DNA of 11,373 nucleotides from Nanobdellota archaeon (lineage in GTDB: Archaea > Nanobdellota > Nanobdellia > Pacearchaeales > GW2011-AR1), in the NCBI GenBank assembly GCA_018830905.1, contig JAHJRM010000038.1, positions 1 to 11,373 on the forward strand. The letters are read 5' to 3'. A program made the position numbers and the translations under genes. The notes under the pieces were generated by a model. That model worked only from the letters and a program-made list of their open reading frames with translations. It was not told the DNA's origin and searched no databases. Positions 5,097-11,373 of the stretch are shown one piece after another; the stretch's first letter is position 1, and each line of letters starts with the position of its first letter.

Positions 5097-5693
5097 TCAA
5101 TCTCTCAATTTCTTCTGCTTCACCATCTCTTCCTGTCCGAACTTGTTAAAAAAAAGAATCCTATCCAAGTCAATCGGCGCTTTCTTCGTGCGCGCCTTCC
5201 CCTTCAGTGCCTCGCGACGCGTATGTGCAATCGCCTTCTTTAACTCAAACCCAATCGGGAACACAGCCTCAACATTTGAATCAGAAGGTATATCCAGAAG
5301 ATTCTTTATTTCATCCTCGACAAAATGCCCAACCCAACAAGTTGAAAGTCCAGAGCCCACAATCTTCAAAAGAAAATTTTCAATCGCCGCTCCTGCCTGC
5401 TGTCTGGAATAAATCTCTCCCTCTTTCCCATAAGCGTTAACCAATCGCCCAGGATTTGAACACACAACAACAACATACTTCGCCTTCGCGACAAAATCCT
5501 GCTGCGTCGCTACGGCAATCTTGTTTATCTTCTCTTTCTCATCAACCAGGATAAAGTTGCAAACATAATTCCCTCCAGCAATCGGAGAATACCTCGCAGA
5601 ATCAATGCACTCAATTATGTCTCTCCAATCAGGCTTCTTAGAAGAAAATTTCCTAACACTCTTCCTCAAACGAATTGCTTTATCTAAATCCAT
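5097..5693 (-). CDS. Nitroreductase family protein (FMN-dependent)
   Basis: From the chosen start the protein has 198 residues, normal for the single-domain FMN nitroreductase family, whose members reduce nitro, quinone or other electron acceptors with NAD(P)H as dimers. The FMN-phosphate signature near the N-terminus is present as IRLRKSVRKF (Arg8, Arg10, Ser12, Arg14). The SPIAGGNYVCNF segment takes the place of the common PSAGNxQPW loop, and the helix AGAAIENFLLKIVGSGLSTCWVG is typical. The substrate cannot be inferred. The frame is open up to 5765, but CTTATAAAC at 5714-5722 lies 25 bases before the ATG at 5693, and the protein then begins MDLDKAIRLRKS as family members do. The extra upstream residues would come from repeat sequence. 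Confidence 0.88.
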   Translation of the reverse strand: MDLDKAIRLRKSVRKFSSKKPDWRDIIECIDSARYSPIAGGNYVCNFILVDEKEKINKIAVATQQDFVAKAKYVVVVCSNPGRLVNAYGKEGEIYSRQQAGAAIENFLLKIVGSGLSTCWVGHFVEDEIKNLLDIPSDSNVEAVFPIGFELKKAIAHTRREALKGKARTKKAPIDLDRILFFNKFGQEEMVKQKKLRD

Positions 5694-5713
5694 TAAATCA
5701 AAACGCATAATAT

Positions 5714-5722
5714 GTTTATAAG
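5714..5722 (-). promoter_or_regulatory. TATA box of the nitroreductase gene (leaderless)
   Basis: On the minus strand this reads CTTATAAAC, identical to the box of aIF2-beta. Its centre is 25 bases before the ATG at 5693 but only 10 before the one at 5708, so it decides the start codon. A repeat copy begins 8 bases further upstream. Confidence 0.7.
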
Positions 5723-5730
5723 AATTACTA

Positions 5731-5816
5731 CTCGCTACGCTCGCTAAAATAACTACAAAATACAAAAGATTAACAAGAACACTTTATGATTTTACTCAGT
5801 TATCTCAGCTGGGTAT
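5731..5816 (+). repeat. Dispersed repeat copy: A and B modules
   Basis: The A block CTCGCTACGCTCGC (5731-5744) is followed by GATTAACAAGAACAC and the B block TGATTTTACTCAGTTATCTC (5787-5806), then CAGCTGGGTA. It is the first of three copies in direct tandem between the nitroreductase and OB-fold genes. No C hairpin or clear D block is seen. Bases 5694-6102 hold no gene, only the nitroreductase promoter and these three copies. Confidence 0.65.
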
Positions 5817-5842
5817 ATGAAAATCCTTTTCTAAACTACTTA

Positions 5843-5926
5843 CTCGCTACGCTCGCAAAAATATAAAAATTGATATAAAATTAAAACTGATTTTACCCAG
5901 TTAATTTGGGCATAGCGGGTGGGAAA
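5843..5926 (+). repeat. Dispersed repeat copy: A, B and D modules
   Basis: The A block CTCGCTACGCTCGC (5843-5856) is identical to that of the copy before it. The B block TGATTTTACCCAGTTAATTT (5888-5907) and the D block GGGCATAGCGGGTGGGAAA (5908-5926) follow. The D block shares AGCGGGTGGGAA exactly with the copy inside mnmA. Confidence 0.68.
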
Positions 5927-5936
5927 TTTTCCTTTC

Positions 5937-6089
5937 TGCTCACAATTAACCATAAACAACAAACAGAATTAACTTACTAATTTTACTGCCCTAATTATTA
6001 TCTAAGCGAAAATCTGAGCAAAGCCAGATTTGAGCCAATCAATCGCGAGTGAAACGAGCGGTAATTTTAGGATTGGGTGGGTGGGAAAT
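5937..6089 (+). repeat. Most complete repeat copy: A remnant, B, C, A' and D
   Basis: An A remnant GCTCACAATTAAC opens at 5937. B is AATTTTACTGCCCTAATTAT (5979-5998). The C hairpin pairs AAATCTG (6010-6016) with CAGATTT (6025-6031). GAGCCAATCAAT follows, then A' GCGAGTGAAACGAGCG (6045-6060) and D AGGATTGGGTGGGTGGGAAA (6069-6088). D has runs GG, GGG, GGG and GGG. The copy lies just downstream of the OB-fold gene, whose stop is at 6103-6105 on the other strand. Confidence 0.7.
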
Positions 6090-6102
6090 CTCTTCTAATG
6101 AA

Positions 6103-6729
6103 CTACCCCAACCAACGAACCTTACCCGGTCGTGGTTCAAATGCAATCCCTTCCTCAAGAAGCTTCTGAATCTCTTGATTAATCAAAGACGGCTGAGCAT
6201 CTGGAAACTTCTTCGCAATCTCACTGACCTCAATTCCGCCATCATCTTCTGCACCCTTAATCAAATCAAGAATCTTATCTTTTATAACAAGAACTTCTTC
6301 CTTCTCTACTTTAGGAGTAAAACTCGAAACCTCTTTTTCAGTCTCCAGCTTCCTCAAAAGTAAATATTTAGGGTCAGACTCTTTAACAATCTCTGGAACA
6401 ATATATGTCTCATCATTCCAATTCCTCAAATTCCCAATAACCACAACAGTCTGCCCCTGAACAACATTTTTGAATTTCTCTGCATCATCTCCAAAAACCT
6501 TGAGCTTTATCTGCCCAGAACCATCATCAAGAGTAAGGAAAACATATTTCCTTTCCCCGTCGCTATCATACCTATCAACAATGTTCCCTACGACGTTAAC
6601 ACGAACAATCTTTTTATCACCAAGCTCAAGAAAAGAAAACTTGTCCTCATCCATCACCGGCTTCCCCATTAGAAGATTTCCAATTCTCAACTTGTACGCC
6701 GTGTTCCGCTTAAATTGTTGTTCTACCAT
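6103..6729 (-). CDS. RPA-like single-stranded DNA-binding protein (OB fold plus winged helix)
   Basis: This 208-residue protein has the RPA32-like layout of one OB fold (about 41-118) and a C-terminal winged-helix domain (about 146-206) joined by a charged linker. The OB core reads RVNVVGNIVDRY, YVFLTLDDGSGQIKLKVFG and VVVIGNLRNWNDETYIVPEIV, typical of tRNA-anticodon/RPA-type nucleic-acid-binding OB folds. The winged helix includes VSEIAKKF and INQEIQKLLEEGIAFEPRPGKVRWL. No zinc finger is present. It probably coats single-stranded DNA in replication and repair, and it lies on the same strand as the MCM helicase gene just upstream. The start is supported by a TATA box 24 bases before the ATG. 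Whether it acts alone or as one subunit of a complex cannot be read from here. Confidence 0.85.
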   Translation of the reverse strand: MVEQQFKRNTAYKLRIGNLLMGKPVMDEDKFSFLELGDKKIVRVNVVGNIVDRYDSDGERKYVFLTLDDGSGQIKLKVFGDDAEKFKNVVQGQTVVVIGNLRNWNDETYIVPEIVKESDPKYLLLRKLETEKEVSSFTPKVEKEEVLVIKDKILDLIKGAEDDGGIEVSEIAKKFPDAQPSLINQEIQKLLEEGIAFEPRPGKVRWLG

Positions 6730-6747
6730 GATTAGTTTGCGACTACA

Positions 6748-6758
6748 TTATTTTTAAG
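6748..6758 (-). promoter_or_regulatory. TATA box of the RPA-like gene (leaderless)
   Basis: On the minus strand this reads CTTAAAAATAA, centred about 24 bases before the ATG at 6729. The gene therefore has its own promoter and is probably not dependent on read-through from MCM. Confidence 0.65.
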
Positions 6759-6789
6759 TATTTCTAGCCTAAAAACATTGCTTAAAAGA

Positions 6790-6937
6790 CTCGCTCCGCC
6801 CTAAAAAATGAACACAACCTCCATTGTCATCAATATTATTACAGGATTTTACAGACTTAATTTTTCCCTAAGCGAAAATCCTGGCGAAGCCGGATTTGAG
6901 CCAATCAATAGCGAGCCTCGGCGAGCAGTAACTATTT
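6790..6937 (+). repeat. Dispersed repeat copy: partial A, B, C hairpin and A'
   Basis: A truncated A block CTCGCTCCGCC (6790-6800) is followed by B AGGATTTTACAGACTTAATT (6843-6862) and TAAGCGA. The C hairpin has AAATCC (6876-6881) paired with GGATTT (6892-6897), a bulged T and the inner stem GGC/GCC around GAA. GAGCCAATCAAT and A' GCGAGCCTCGGCGAGC (6911-6926) follow. Bases 6730-7126 contain no gene, only the RPA-like promoter, this copy and the next. Confidence 0.68.
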
Positions 6938-6960
6938 CTTCCCAGACACTCAAACACCCA

Positions 6961-7126
6961 GCTCGCTCCGCTCGCGAATCGTATGGAAAATATCTTCAAA
7001 CCAGACTCAGCTTCGCCTCGTAGTTAACAAAAATAATTAAAATCAAACCTCTGTCTTACCACATTAATTTTCTCTGACAAAGCATCGTGACAGAGTCCGA
7101 TGCGTAGCAACCAACGGCGAGCCCAA
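6961..7126 (+). repeat. Diverged repeat copy reaching the MCM stop codon
   Basis: The A block GCTCGCTCCGCTCGC (6961-6975) is intact. A weak B lies near CTTACCACATTAATTTTC (7054-7071). The C hairpin has a new stem, GCATCG (7082-7087) with CGATGC (7098-7103), yet keeps the bulged T and a three-pair inner stem GAC/GTC around AGA. It is followed by GTAGCAACCAACGGCGAGC, a changed form of the spacer and A'. The copy ends beside the MCM stop at 7127-7129, so on the minus strand it forms the start of the MCM 3' untranslated region. T-rich minus-strand sequence near 7022-7050 could end that transcript. Confidence 0.5.
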
Positions 7127-10100
7127 TCACGTCCTCGAAACGTGCCCCTTCTTAGGTTTGAATATAACTCCACTTATATCAAGCTTCGTTATCGCCTCAT
7201 CAATCTCATCCCGAGTCATTTTACCCTCGAGCACCTTCACAAGCTCCTCGACAGGAATCATCTTTCCAACTTTACTCTCAAGTTTAGTTATTGTATCCCT
7301 AACAATGAAAACCTTATTCCTCTGAGACGCAGGCATTCCCCCCGTGCCACGATCAATATCAAAAGTCTTAGATTCATAATCATAACCAACCTGATTAAGA
7401 TAATACTTCATTATATCAATCGCCCTCCGAGCATCCACTATATCAACACTCTCACTAAGTCTCATCTTAGCTGAGGCCTCTGACATTCTAATCAACGCCT
7501 GCAACTGCCTTGCAGAAATCGGAATCGGCCTCGTCGCACTATCAGAAGATACTGGCATATTCCTTAAATCAACGTAAAACTTCTTTATCTCACTCACTGC
7601 CTCTTTACTCAACTCTGGTTTAACCTTCTGCTTAGCATACGCAACATACTTCCTCAAAAGATCCTTAGGAACAATCATATCTGCACCCTCCTTCTGGTGC
7701 TCACTCAAAACGTGCGACGCAATAAGCTCGTCCTTCTTCCTATCAGGCAAATCTCTTAAAGGGAAAATAACATCAAATCTGTTTAACAATGTAGGAGGCA
7801 AATCAATCTGCTGAGAGATGGATTGATACGGATCAAATCTACCAAACTTAGGATTAGCTGCAGCCAAAACACTCGTCTCAGCTCTAAGTCTCGCCTGAAC
7901 ATTCGCCTTACTAACAGTAATGGTATTGTGAAGAATCATCCCATTCGAAACAAATGTACGATGGGGTTCGATTGTGACGTCGTAAACCCATTTAACATTA
8001 TCATTTTTCAGGATTGAAACCCTCTTAATTTTAGACCACCTTGCAAAACCAAATGCAACCTTCTTAAGTTCTTCAATCTCCGCCAAGATTTTTTTGTTCT
8101 TTTGAATTGAAGCATACTTCTCCGCAACGGTCACTAATTTTTGCAAGAACTTCCGATGCTTCTGTACACCAAGGTCTATTGAATGCCCAATTTCTTTTTT
8201 AGAAGATATTCCAAGATTCCTGAATATCTCATCAATCTTATCAGTACAATTAGGAGAAATGTCCGTTATTGTTCTAAATGTTTTTTTTGCACTGCAATAC
8301 TTTTCCAATCTTTGCCTTTTATGCTGAGAGAGAAAACTAATTTCTCTAAGGAATTTTGAAAGATTCTCTTGTCCCGAGATATCCAATCTCCAGACATTTT
8401 TATCCTTAAATATCGAAGATTGTATTCCAAATCTTAAAAGAAGGTCTGCCATTTGTTCCTCAAGCAATCTATTTTGCGATACAAAGCCTACCCTACATCC
8501 ATTCCTTTTCTGAAGAGATACAGAGCCGTCTCCATCATATAATGACCTGAGAAGATGTTTTAAATTTTCTTTAGGGAATTGCATTACAGATTCTGGGATT
8601 TTTTTGATTTCTCCTTTTTCGAACAAATCAGAATCTATACTCTTTATTTTTTCCAAAACTTTTTTAGAGATAACCCTAACTGAAAATTGATTCTTTCTTT
8701 TCGTTATTATTGGAAAAATTTTAAAATAAGATTTAATTGCATTTTTATAATCGTTTAGAAGAGTCTCGTCATTGTTACAAAACTGAATTCCTGTTTTTTT
8801 GCCCCTATTTAATTCATAACAGCCATCGCTAATATGATATCCCAAAATCTTGCATAGCAAATCATTTTTTTTATCATAAGGTTTTGAATTTATATTTATT
8901 TCTGAAGGAATAGGAAAGAATTCCCCTGCCCTCAATTTTTCTGCAGGAAGAGTTATTATTTTTCCGTCTTTAACAATCCAACAAGGATGCTCAGGAGTGA
9001 CTGTAATTTCCCTTCCATTTGAGAGCTCTATTTTTACAAACATATCAGGAGCAGTATGTCTGCTAATCCTATCTGCTTTCACAGGAAAATGATTGACAAA
9101 ATCTGTCGAAATTAATTCTAATGAATCTACAGGAAGAATTTCACAATCTTTTCCATTATAAATTTTGCCACAATTTCTTTCCATTAATCCATCCACTAAT
9201 TTTCCTATCTCAATTTCTTTCCCATTAGACAAAAGCAGTTTAAATTCCGGCATCATGCATTGCTGTTCCATAGCCTCATGCATGGCGCTTCTATCATTAG
9301 GATCCATCTTCTCCAACTCATCAATACACACCAAACCTTTATTAGCAAGAACCATTGCCCCAGCCTCAAGACTCCAGCCCCTCAAATATTCGTCGCGAAC
9401 GACCGTTGCAGTAAGCCCAGCGCCAGAAGCGCTCTTTCCAACAAGATATCTTCCCTTAGGCGAAATCCCTGACATGAAAACAAGTATAACGGACTTTGCA
9501 ACCCCAGGGTCCCCTATTAAAAGAATATGAAAATCGCCCCTACTCCTCTGCCCATCAGCGTGCGTCTTGAGAACCCCTCCAAACAACTGTAACACAAGTG
9601 ACTTCTTTATCTCATCGTGCCCCCAAACGCTCGGAACAATACTCTTAGAGAGCTTCTCAAAAACTTTTGGGTCCTGCGACAACTCAAGAATCTGTTTCTC
9701 ATCCTCCTCACTAATATCCAAATCCTCAAAAGATTCTTCCAACGGAATCACATTGTTTGCTTCAATAGCCAACTCGAATCTTGTAGACAAACCACCAGAC
9801 TGCAAAGGAACAGGGACCTCTTTCAAAACGCCCACAGCCTTCACCCTACTTCCGGGAGTCGTCTTCTCCTCCATCTTAGGCTCAACCAAATCCTCTTTAA
9901 GGAAAACATTAAGTCTCTTAGGTTGCTCTCCGCCGGACAGCGACTCCGGAGCCTCCTCAATAACCAGCCTTTGAGTATCAACCATCTCCTTACTTACAAT
10001 TCTAAAACTCCCTCGACGACCACACGAACATCGACTCGGCTCTCTAAACTTCTTCTCTATCTGCAAAACAGAGATAATAGTCCCACACGAAGGGCACTCA

Positions 10101-10492
10101 AACTTAGAATTAACAACCTGCGGTCTAACATCCGACGCCTGCCTAACAATCCCTTCAATGACAATTAACTCATTAAGATTCCTCGAACGAATATTCCTAA
10201 CTTTTATCTCCTGGGTCCTAGGCATATTAATCAAACGCACCCTGACCTTTTCTACAAGCCCTGTCTCCTCAATCGCAGTCTCAATAAGACTCAACGTCTC
10301 CTCCGGATTAGAAAGAACCTCTTCCGCAAGCTTATTTGAAAACTCTGTCAGAGTAGAAAAATCAACATTTATCACACTCTTCCCTTTCCTTATCGAATCC
10401 CCGACTTCCTTTTTATAGGATTCAAAAAAATTCTTTGCTTCAATCATCAACTCTTCATTCGCCGGCTTTTTTTCCTGAGAATCCTCTTCCAT
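7127..10492 (-). CDS. mcm: Replicative DNA helicase MCM, intein-containing precursor
   Basis: This is the hexameric archaeal replicative helicase that unwinds DNA at the fork. The precursor has 1121 residues. Removing the 445-residue intein (412-856) leaves 676, a normal MCM size. The N-terminal domain carries an unusual zinc site, Cys133/Cys136 with Cys155/Cys157 (CxxC, then CxC). In the AAA+ core, Walker A GDPGVAKS is at 327-334, Walker B LVCIDE at 387-392, sensor-1 Asn880 in LAAANP and the arginine finger Arg905 in LLNRFD (precursor numbering). A C-terminal winged helix covers about the last 65 residues. Splicing is required for function, since the intein separates Walker B from sensor 1 and the arginine finger. 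The TATA box 26 bases upstream supports the ATG and a leaderless mRNA. Its RPA-like neighbour lies downstream on the same strand. Confidence 0.97.
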   Translation of the reverse strand: MEEDSQEKKPANEELMIEAKNFFESYKKEVGDSIRKGKSVINVDFSTLTEFSNKLAEEVLSNPEETLSLIETAIEETGLVEKVRVRLINMPRTQEIKVRNIRSRNLNELIVIEGIVRQASDVRPQVVNSKFECPSCGTIISVLQIEKKFREPSRCSCGRRGSFRIVSKEMVDTQRLVIEEAPESLSGGEQPKRLNVFLKEDLVEPKMEEKTTPGSRVKAVGVLKEVPVPLQSGGLSTRFELAIEANNVIPLEESFEDLDISEEDEKQILELSQDPKVFEKLSKSIVPSVWGHDEIKKSLVLQLFGGVLKTHADGQRSRGDFHILLIGDPGVAKSVILVFMSGISPKGRYLVGKSASGAGLTATVVRDEYLRGWSLEAGAMVLANKGLVCIDELEKMDPNDRSAMHEAMEQQCMMPEFKLLLSNGKEIEIGKLVDGLMERNCGKIYNGKDCEILPVDSLELISTDFVNHFPVKADRISRHTAPDMFVKIELSNGREITVTPEHPCWIVKDGKIITLPAEKLRAGEFFPIPSEININSKPYDKKNDLLCKILGYHISDGCYELNRGKKTGIQFCNNDETLLNDYKNAIKSYFKIFPIITKRKNQFSVRVISKKVLEKIKSIDSDLFEKGEIKKIPESVMQFPKENLKHLLRSLYDGDGSVSLQKRNGCRVGFVSQNRLLEEQMADLLLRFGIQSSIFKDKNVWRLDISGQENLSKFLREISFLSQHKRQRLEKYCSAKKTFRTITDISPNCTDKIDEIFRNLGISSKKEIGHSIDLGVQKHRKFLQKLVTVAEKYASIQKNKKILAEIEELKKVAFGFARWSKIKRVSILKNDNVKWVYDVTIEPHRTFVSNGMILHNTITVSKANVQARLRAETSVLAAANPKFGRFDPYQSISQQIDLPPTLLNRFDVIFPLRDLPDRKKDELIASHVLSEHQKEGADMIVPKDLLRKYVAYAKQKVKPELSKEAVSEIKKFYVDLRNMPVSSDSATRPIPISARQLQALIRMSEASAKMRLSESVDIVDARRAIDIMKYYLNQVGYDYESKTFDIDRGTGGMPASQRNKVFIVRDTITKLESKVGKMIPVEELVKVLEGKMTRDEIDEAITKLDISGVIFKPKKGHVSRT
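7925..9259 (-). mobile_element. Intein with LAGLIDADG homing endonuclease in MCM
   Basis: The 445-residue element joins extein ends MEQQ and TITV. It begins with Cys412 (block A, CMMPEFKLLLSNGKEIEIG). Block B has the TxxH motif Thr499-Pro-Glu-His502. Block F is VYDVTIEPHRTFVSNG (836-851), and the end is His855-Asn856 followed by Thr857 as +1 nucleophile, so all splicing residues of a class 1 intein are present. Two LAGLIDADG motifs sit between: ILGYHISDG (549-557, acidic Asp556) and LRSLYDGDG (648-656, acidic Asp655). Both are intact, so homing activity is possible. Hand counts of single 60-base lines gave about 17-35% G+C inside the intein against about 43-50% in the exteins, which suggests recent transfer. 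Confidence 0.95.
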
Positions 10493-10512
10493 GAAAAAAG
10501 AAGGTCTATTTG

Positions 10513-10523
10513 ATTTTTATAGT
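10513..10523 (-). promoter_or_regulatory. TATA box of MCM (leaderless)
   Basis: On the minus strand this reads ACTATAAAAAT, centred about 26 bases before the ATG at 10492. No Shine-Dalgarno sequence is visible before the start. Confidence 0.65.
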
Positions 10524-10574
10524 TTATTATGCCCTTTCAACACCTTTAGAAAGATGACGTTCGGAGACTAATAA

Positions 10575-10667
10575 GCTCGCTACGCTCGCATATAAATTAA
10601 CAAGAACATTTTCTGATTTTACCGAGTTAATTTAAGCTATCTTAATGGGCGGTGGTGGGGTTTGAGG
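10575..10667 (+). repeat. Dispersed repeat copy: A, B and diverged D
   Basis: The A block GCTCGCTACGCTCGC (10575-10589) is followed by AATTAACAAGAACATT, the B block TGATTTTACCGAGTTAATTT (10614-10633), and a G-rich end GGGCGGTGGTGGGG (10647-10660) that is a changed D block. It lies between MCM and the small membrane protein, both on the minus strand, yet keeps the same orientation as all other copies. Confidence 0.65.
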
Positions 10668-10705
10668 CGGATTGATTCAGAACAATAAAGAAGCCAAAAA
10701 ACACA

Positions 10706-11008
10706 TTAAGCTCCAAAGAATAAAGGATAGTAATACTTGAAAAGGAAACCCAAGCCTATAACAAAGCCCACAAGCCATCCTAATCTAAAATCACTAGCCT
10801 TAGGGGAAGGAAAATAGAATAATATTGAGAAAACAAGGTAGACAATTGGGTGAAACACTTTAACAAGGTCCAAGCCAATAATGTTAATGAAAGCTATCCC
10901 AAAGATATTCGCAGCGACGACCAAACCCCAGTTAGAGAACATACCATAGATAAAGGCCTTCATATTCACGCCCTTCAAAAATCTGCCAACATTCTTTATA
11001 AATTTCAT
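10706..11008 (-). CDS. Small membrane protein overlapping the TBP operon
   Basis: From the ATG at 11008 this is a 100-residue protein with three likely membrane helices (about 27-46, 52-66 and 76-95) and a basic N-terminus, MKFIKNVGRFLKG. I do not recognise the family, and no catalytic or binding motif is visible. A GTG at 11017 overlaps the TBP stop and is an alternative start, adding three residues. I prefer the ATG because GTGAT at 11013-11017 matches the archaeal Shine-Dalgarno core and lies 4 bases before it, within the end of the TBP gene. The gene is almost certainly co-transcribed with TBP and translated by reinitiation or coupling. Confidence 0.7.
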   Translation of the reverse strand: MKFIKNVGRFLKGVNMKAFIYGMFSNWGLVVAANIFGIAFINIIGLDLVKVFHPIVYLVFSILFYFPSPKASDFRLGWLVGFVIGLGFLFKYYYPLFFGA

Positions 11009-11013
11009 CTGAA

Positions 11014-11373
11014 TCACTTCTTGTAATTTTTCAAAACAGCCTTAACATTACCTAAAAGCTGTGCCATGCTGTCTTCAAGCTGTTTCTTATTTTTTGTTCC
11101 GGTGCAAACAAGCTTCCCATTACTAAAAAGCAAGAACGTCGCATTAGGCTCTATCAACTTATAGACAAGACCAGGGAACTGCTCTGGCTCATACTCTGTG
11201 TTCTCCATTTCAAGAGCCAAGAAATTAAGATTCAACTTTAGATTTATCGTCCCAGACGCAACAATATTTTGAACAGTAATCTTCGGCTTCGCCGTTATGT
11301 TAACATTAATTTTCTTCAATTGCTTTATCACAGCATCAATAACTTTCTTAACCTGTGCAACAGATTTAGTTCC
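11014..11373 (-). CDS. tbp: TATA-box-binding protein TBP (5' part missing at window edge)
   Basis: TBP recognises TATA boxes and recruits TFB and RNA polymerase at archaeal promoters. The visible 119 residues begin in the last part of the first TBP repeat, with GTKSVAQVKKVIDAVIKQL, and include the whole second repeat: ITVQNIVASGTINLKLNL, then the typical YEPEQFPGLVYKL, ATFLLFSNGKLVCTGTKN, and the closing helix to the Lys-rich end. The start codon lies right of the window, and the family's usual 180-190 residues imply that about 65 residues are missing. A GTG at 11331 in the frame is an internal Val codon, not a start. It presumably serves the many TATA boxes seen here. Confidence 0.95.
   Translation of the reverse strand, partial: GTKSVAQVKKVIDAVIKQLKKINVNITAKPKITVQNIVASGTINLKLNLNFLALEMENTEYEPEQFPGLVYKLIEPNATFLLFSNGKLVCTGTKNKKQLEDSMAQLLGNVKAVLKNYKK

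Noticed and set aside
5143..5440. Open frames on the + strand opposite the nitroreductase gene.
   Set aside because: The minus-strand frame has a clear FMN nitroreductase pattern. These are antisense shadows of it.
5694..5765. Longer N-terminus for the nitroreductase, starting at 5765 or 5708.
   Set aside because: The added residues derive partly from the repeat A block and the TATA box, and the family alignment begins at the ATG at 5693.
5731..6089. Three tandem repeat copies considered as a CRISPR array.
   Set aside because: Repeat units are long, modular and of unequal length, with no uniform spacers, and no cas genes are nearby.
6808..7023. Open frame of 71 codons on the + strand between the RPA-like gene and MCM.
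   Set aside because: It runs through the B, C and A' modules of the repeat. The peptide has no protein-like pattern, and there is no promoter or ribosome site.
5731..7126. Insertion sequence with transposase.
   Set aside because: No transposase frame or remnant is seen anywhere in the window. At most the repeats are non-autonomous elements.
7925..9259. Group I or other intron, or a frameshifted gene fusion, as the interruption in MCM.
   Set aside because: The frame is open throughout, and the protein has all intein splicing motifs at both borders.
9165..10418. Several long open frames on the + strand opposite MCM.
   Set aside because: They are antisense to conserved helicase domains and show no recognisable protein features.

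Overview
The window reads as part of an archaeal chromosome, most likely from a small-genome DPANN-type lineage (Pacearchaeota/Woesearchaeota-like; this placement is inference). The information-processing genes are archaeal: aIF2-beta, aIF1A, a Dim2/Pno1-like KH protein, MCM, an RPA-like OB-fold protein and TBP. The tRNA-Asn gene has no encoded CCA. Nearly every gene has a TATA box centred about 24-27 bases before its start codon, the signature of leaderless archaeal transcripts. A bacterial-type MnmA and an intein in MCM are the main foreign-looking components.

Layout. Bases 1-227 are non-coding, with repeat fragments and a possible structured element. Bases 228-4156 (+ strand) form a translation island: aIF2-beta, a DUF5679 zinc protein, a DUF424 protein, aIF1A, a KH RNA-binding protein, tRNA-Asn(GTT), and an oversized MnmA tRNA 2-thiouridylase. 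Bases 4159-5094 hold two divergent membrane proteins of unknown role that appear to share a promoter zone. Bases 5097-5693 (-) encode a nitroreductase-family flavoprotein. Bases 6103-10492 (-) are a replication island: an RPA-like OB-fold/winged-helix protein and the MCM helicase, which is interrupted by a 445-residue LAGLIDADG intein. The right edge has a small membrane protein overlapping the 3' end of a TBP gene that runs off the window.

The most unusual feature is a dispersed, modular repeat family filling most sizeable intergenic gaps, always in the same orientation. Its parts, in order, are: an A block like CTCGCTACGCTCGC; an A/T-rich B block like GATTTTACTGAGTTAATTT; a C hairpin whose outer stem changes between copies by compensatory substitutions; an inverse A' block like GCGAGTGAAACGAGCG; and a G-rich D block like GCGGGTGGGAAA. 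Not every copy has every module. Pieces of the same element appear in frame inside mnmA at three places, each giving a Gly-Arg-Ala-Gly-Gly-like peptide. This explains why that protein is about 100 residues longer than its relatives. I do not recognise this as a named repeat family.
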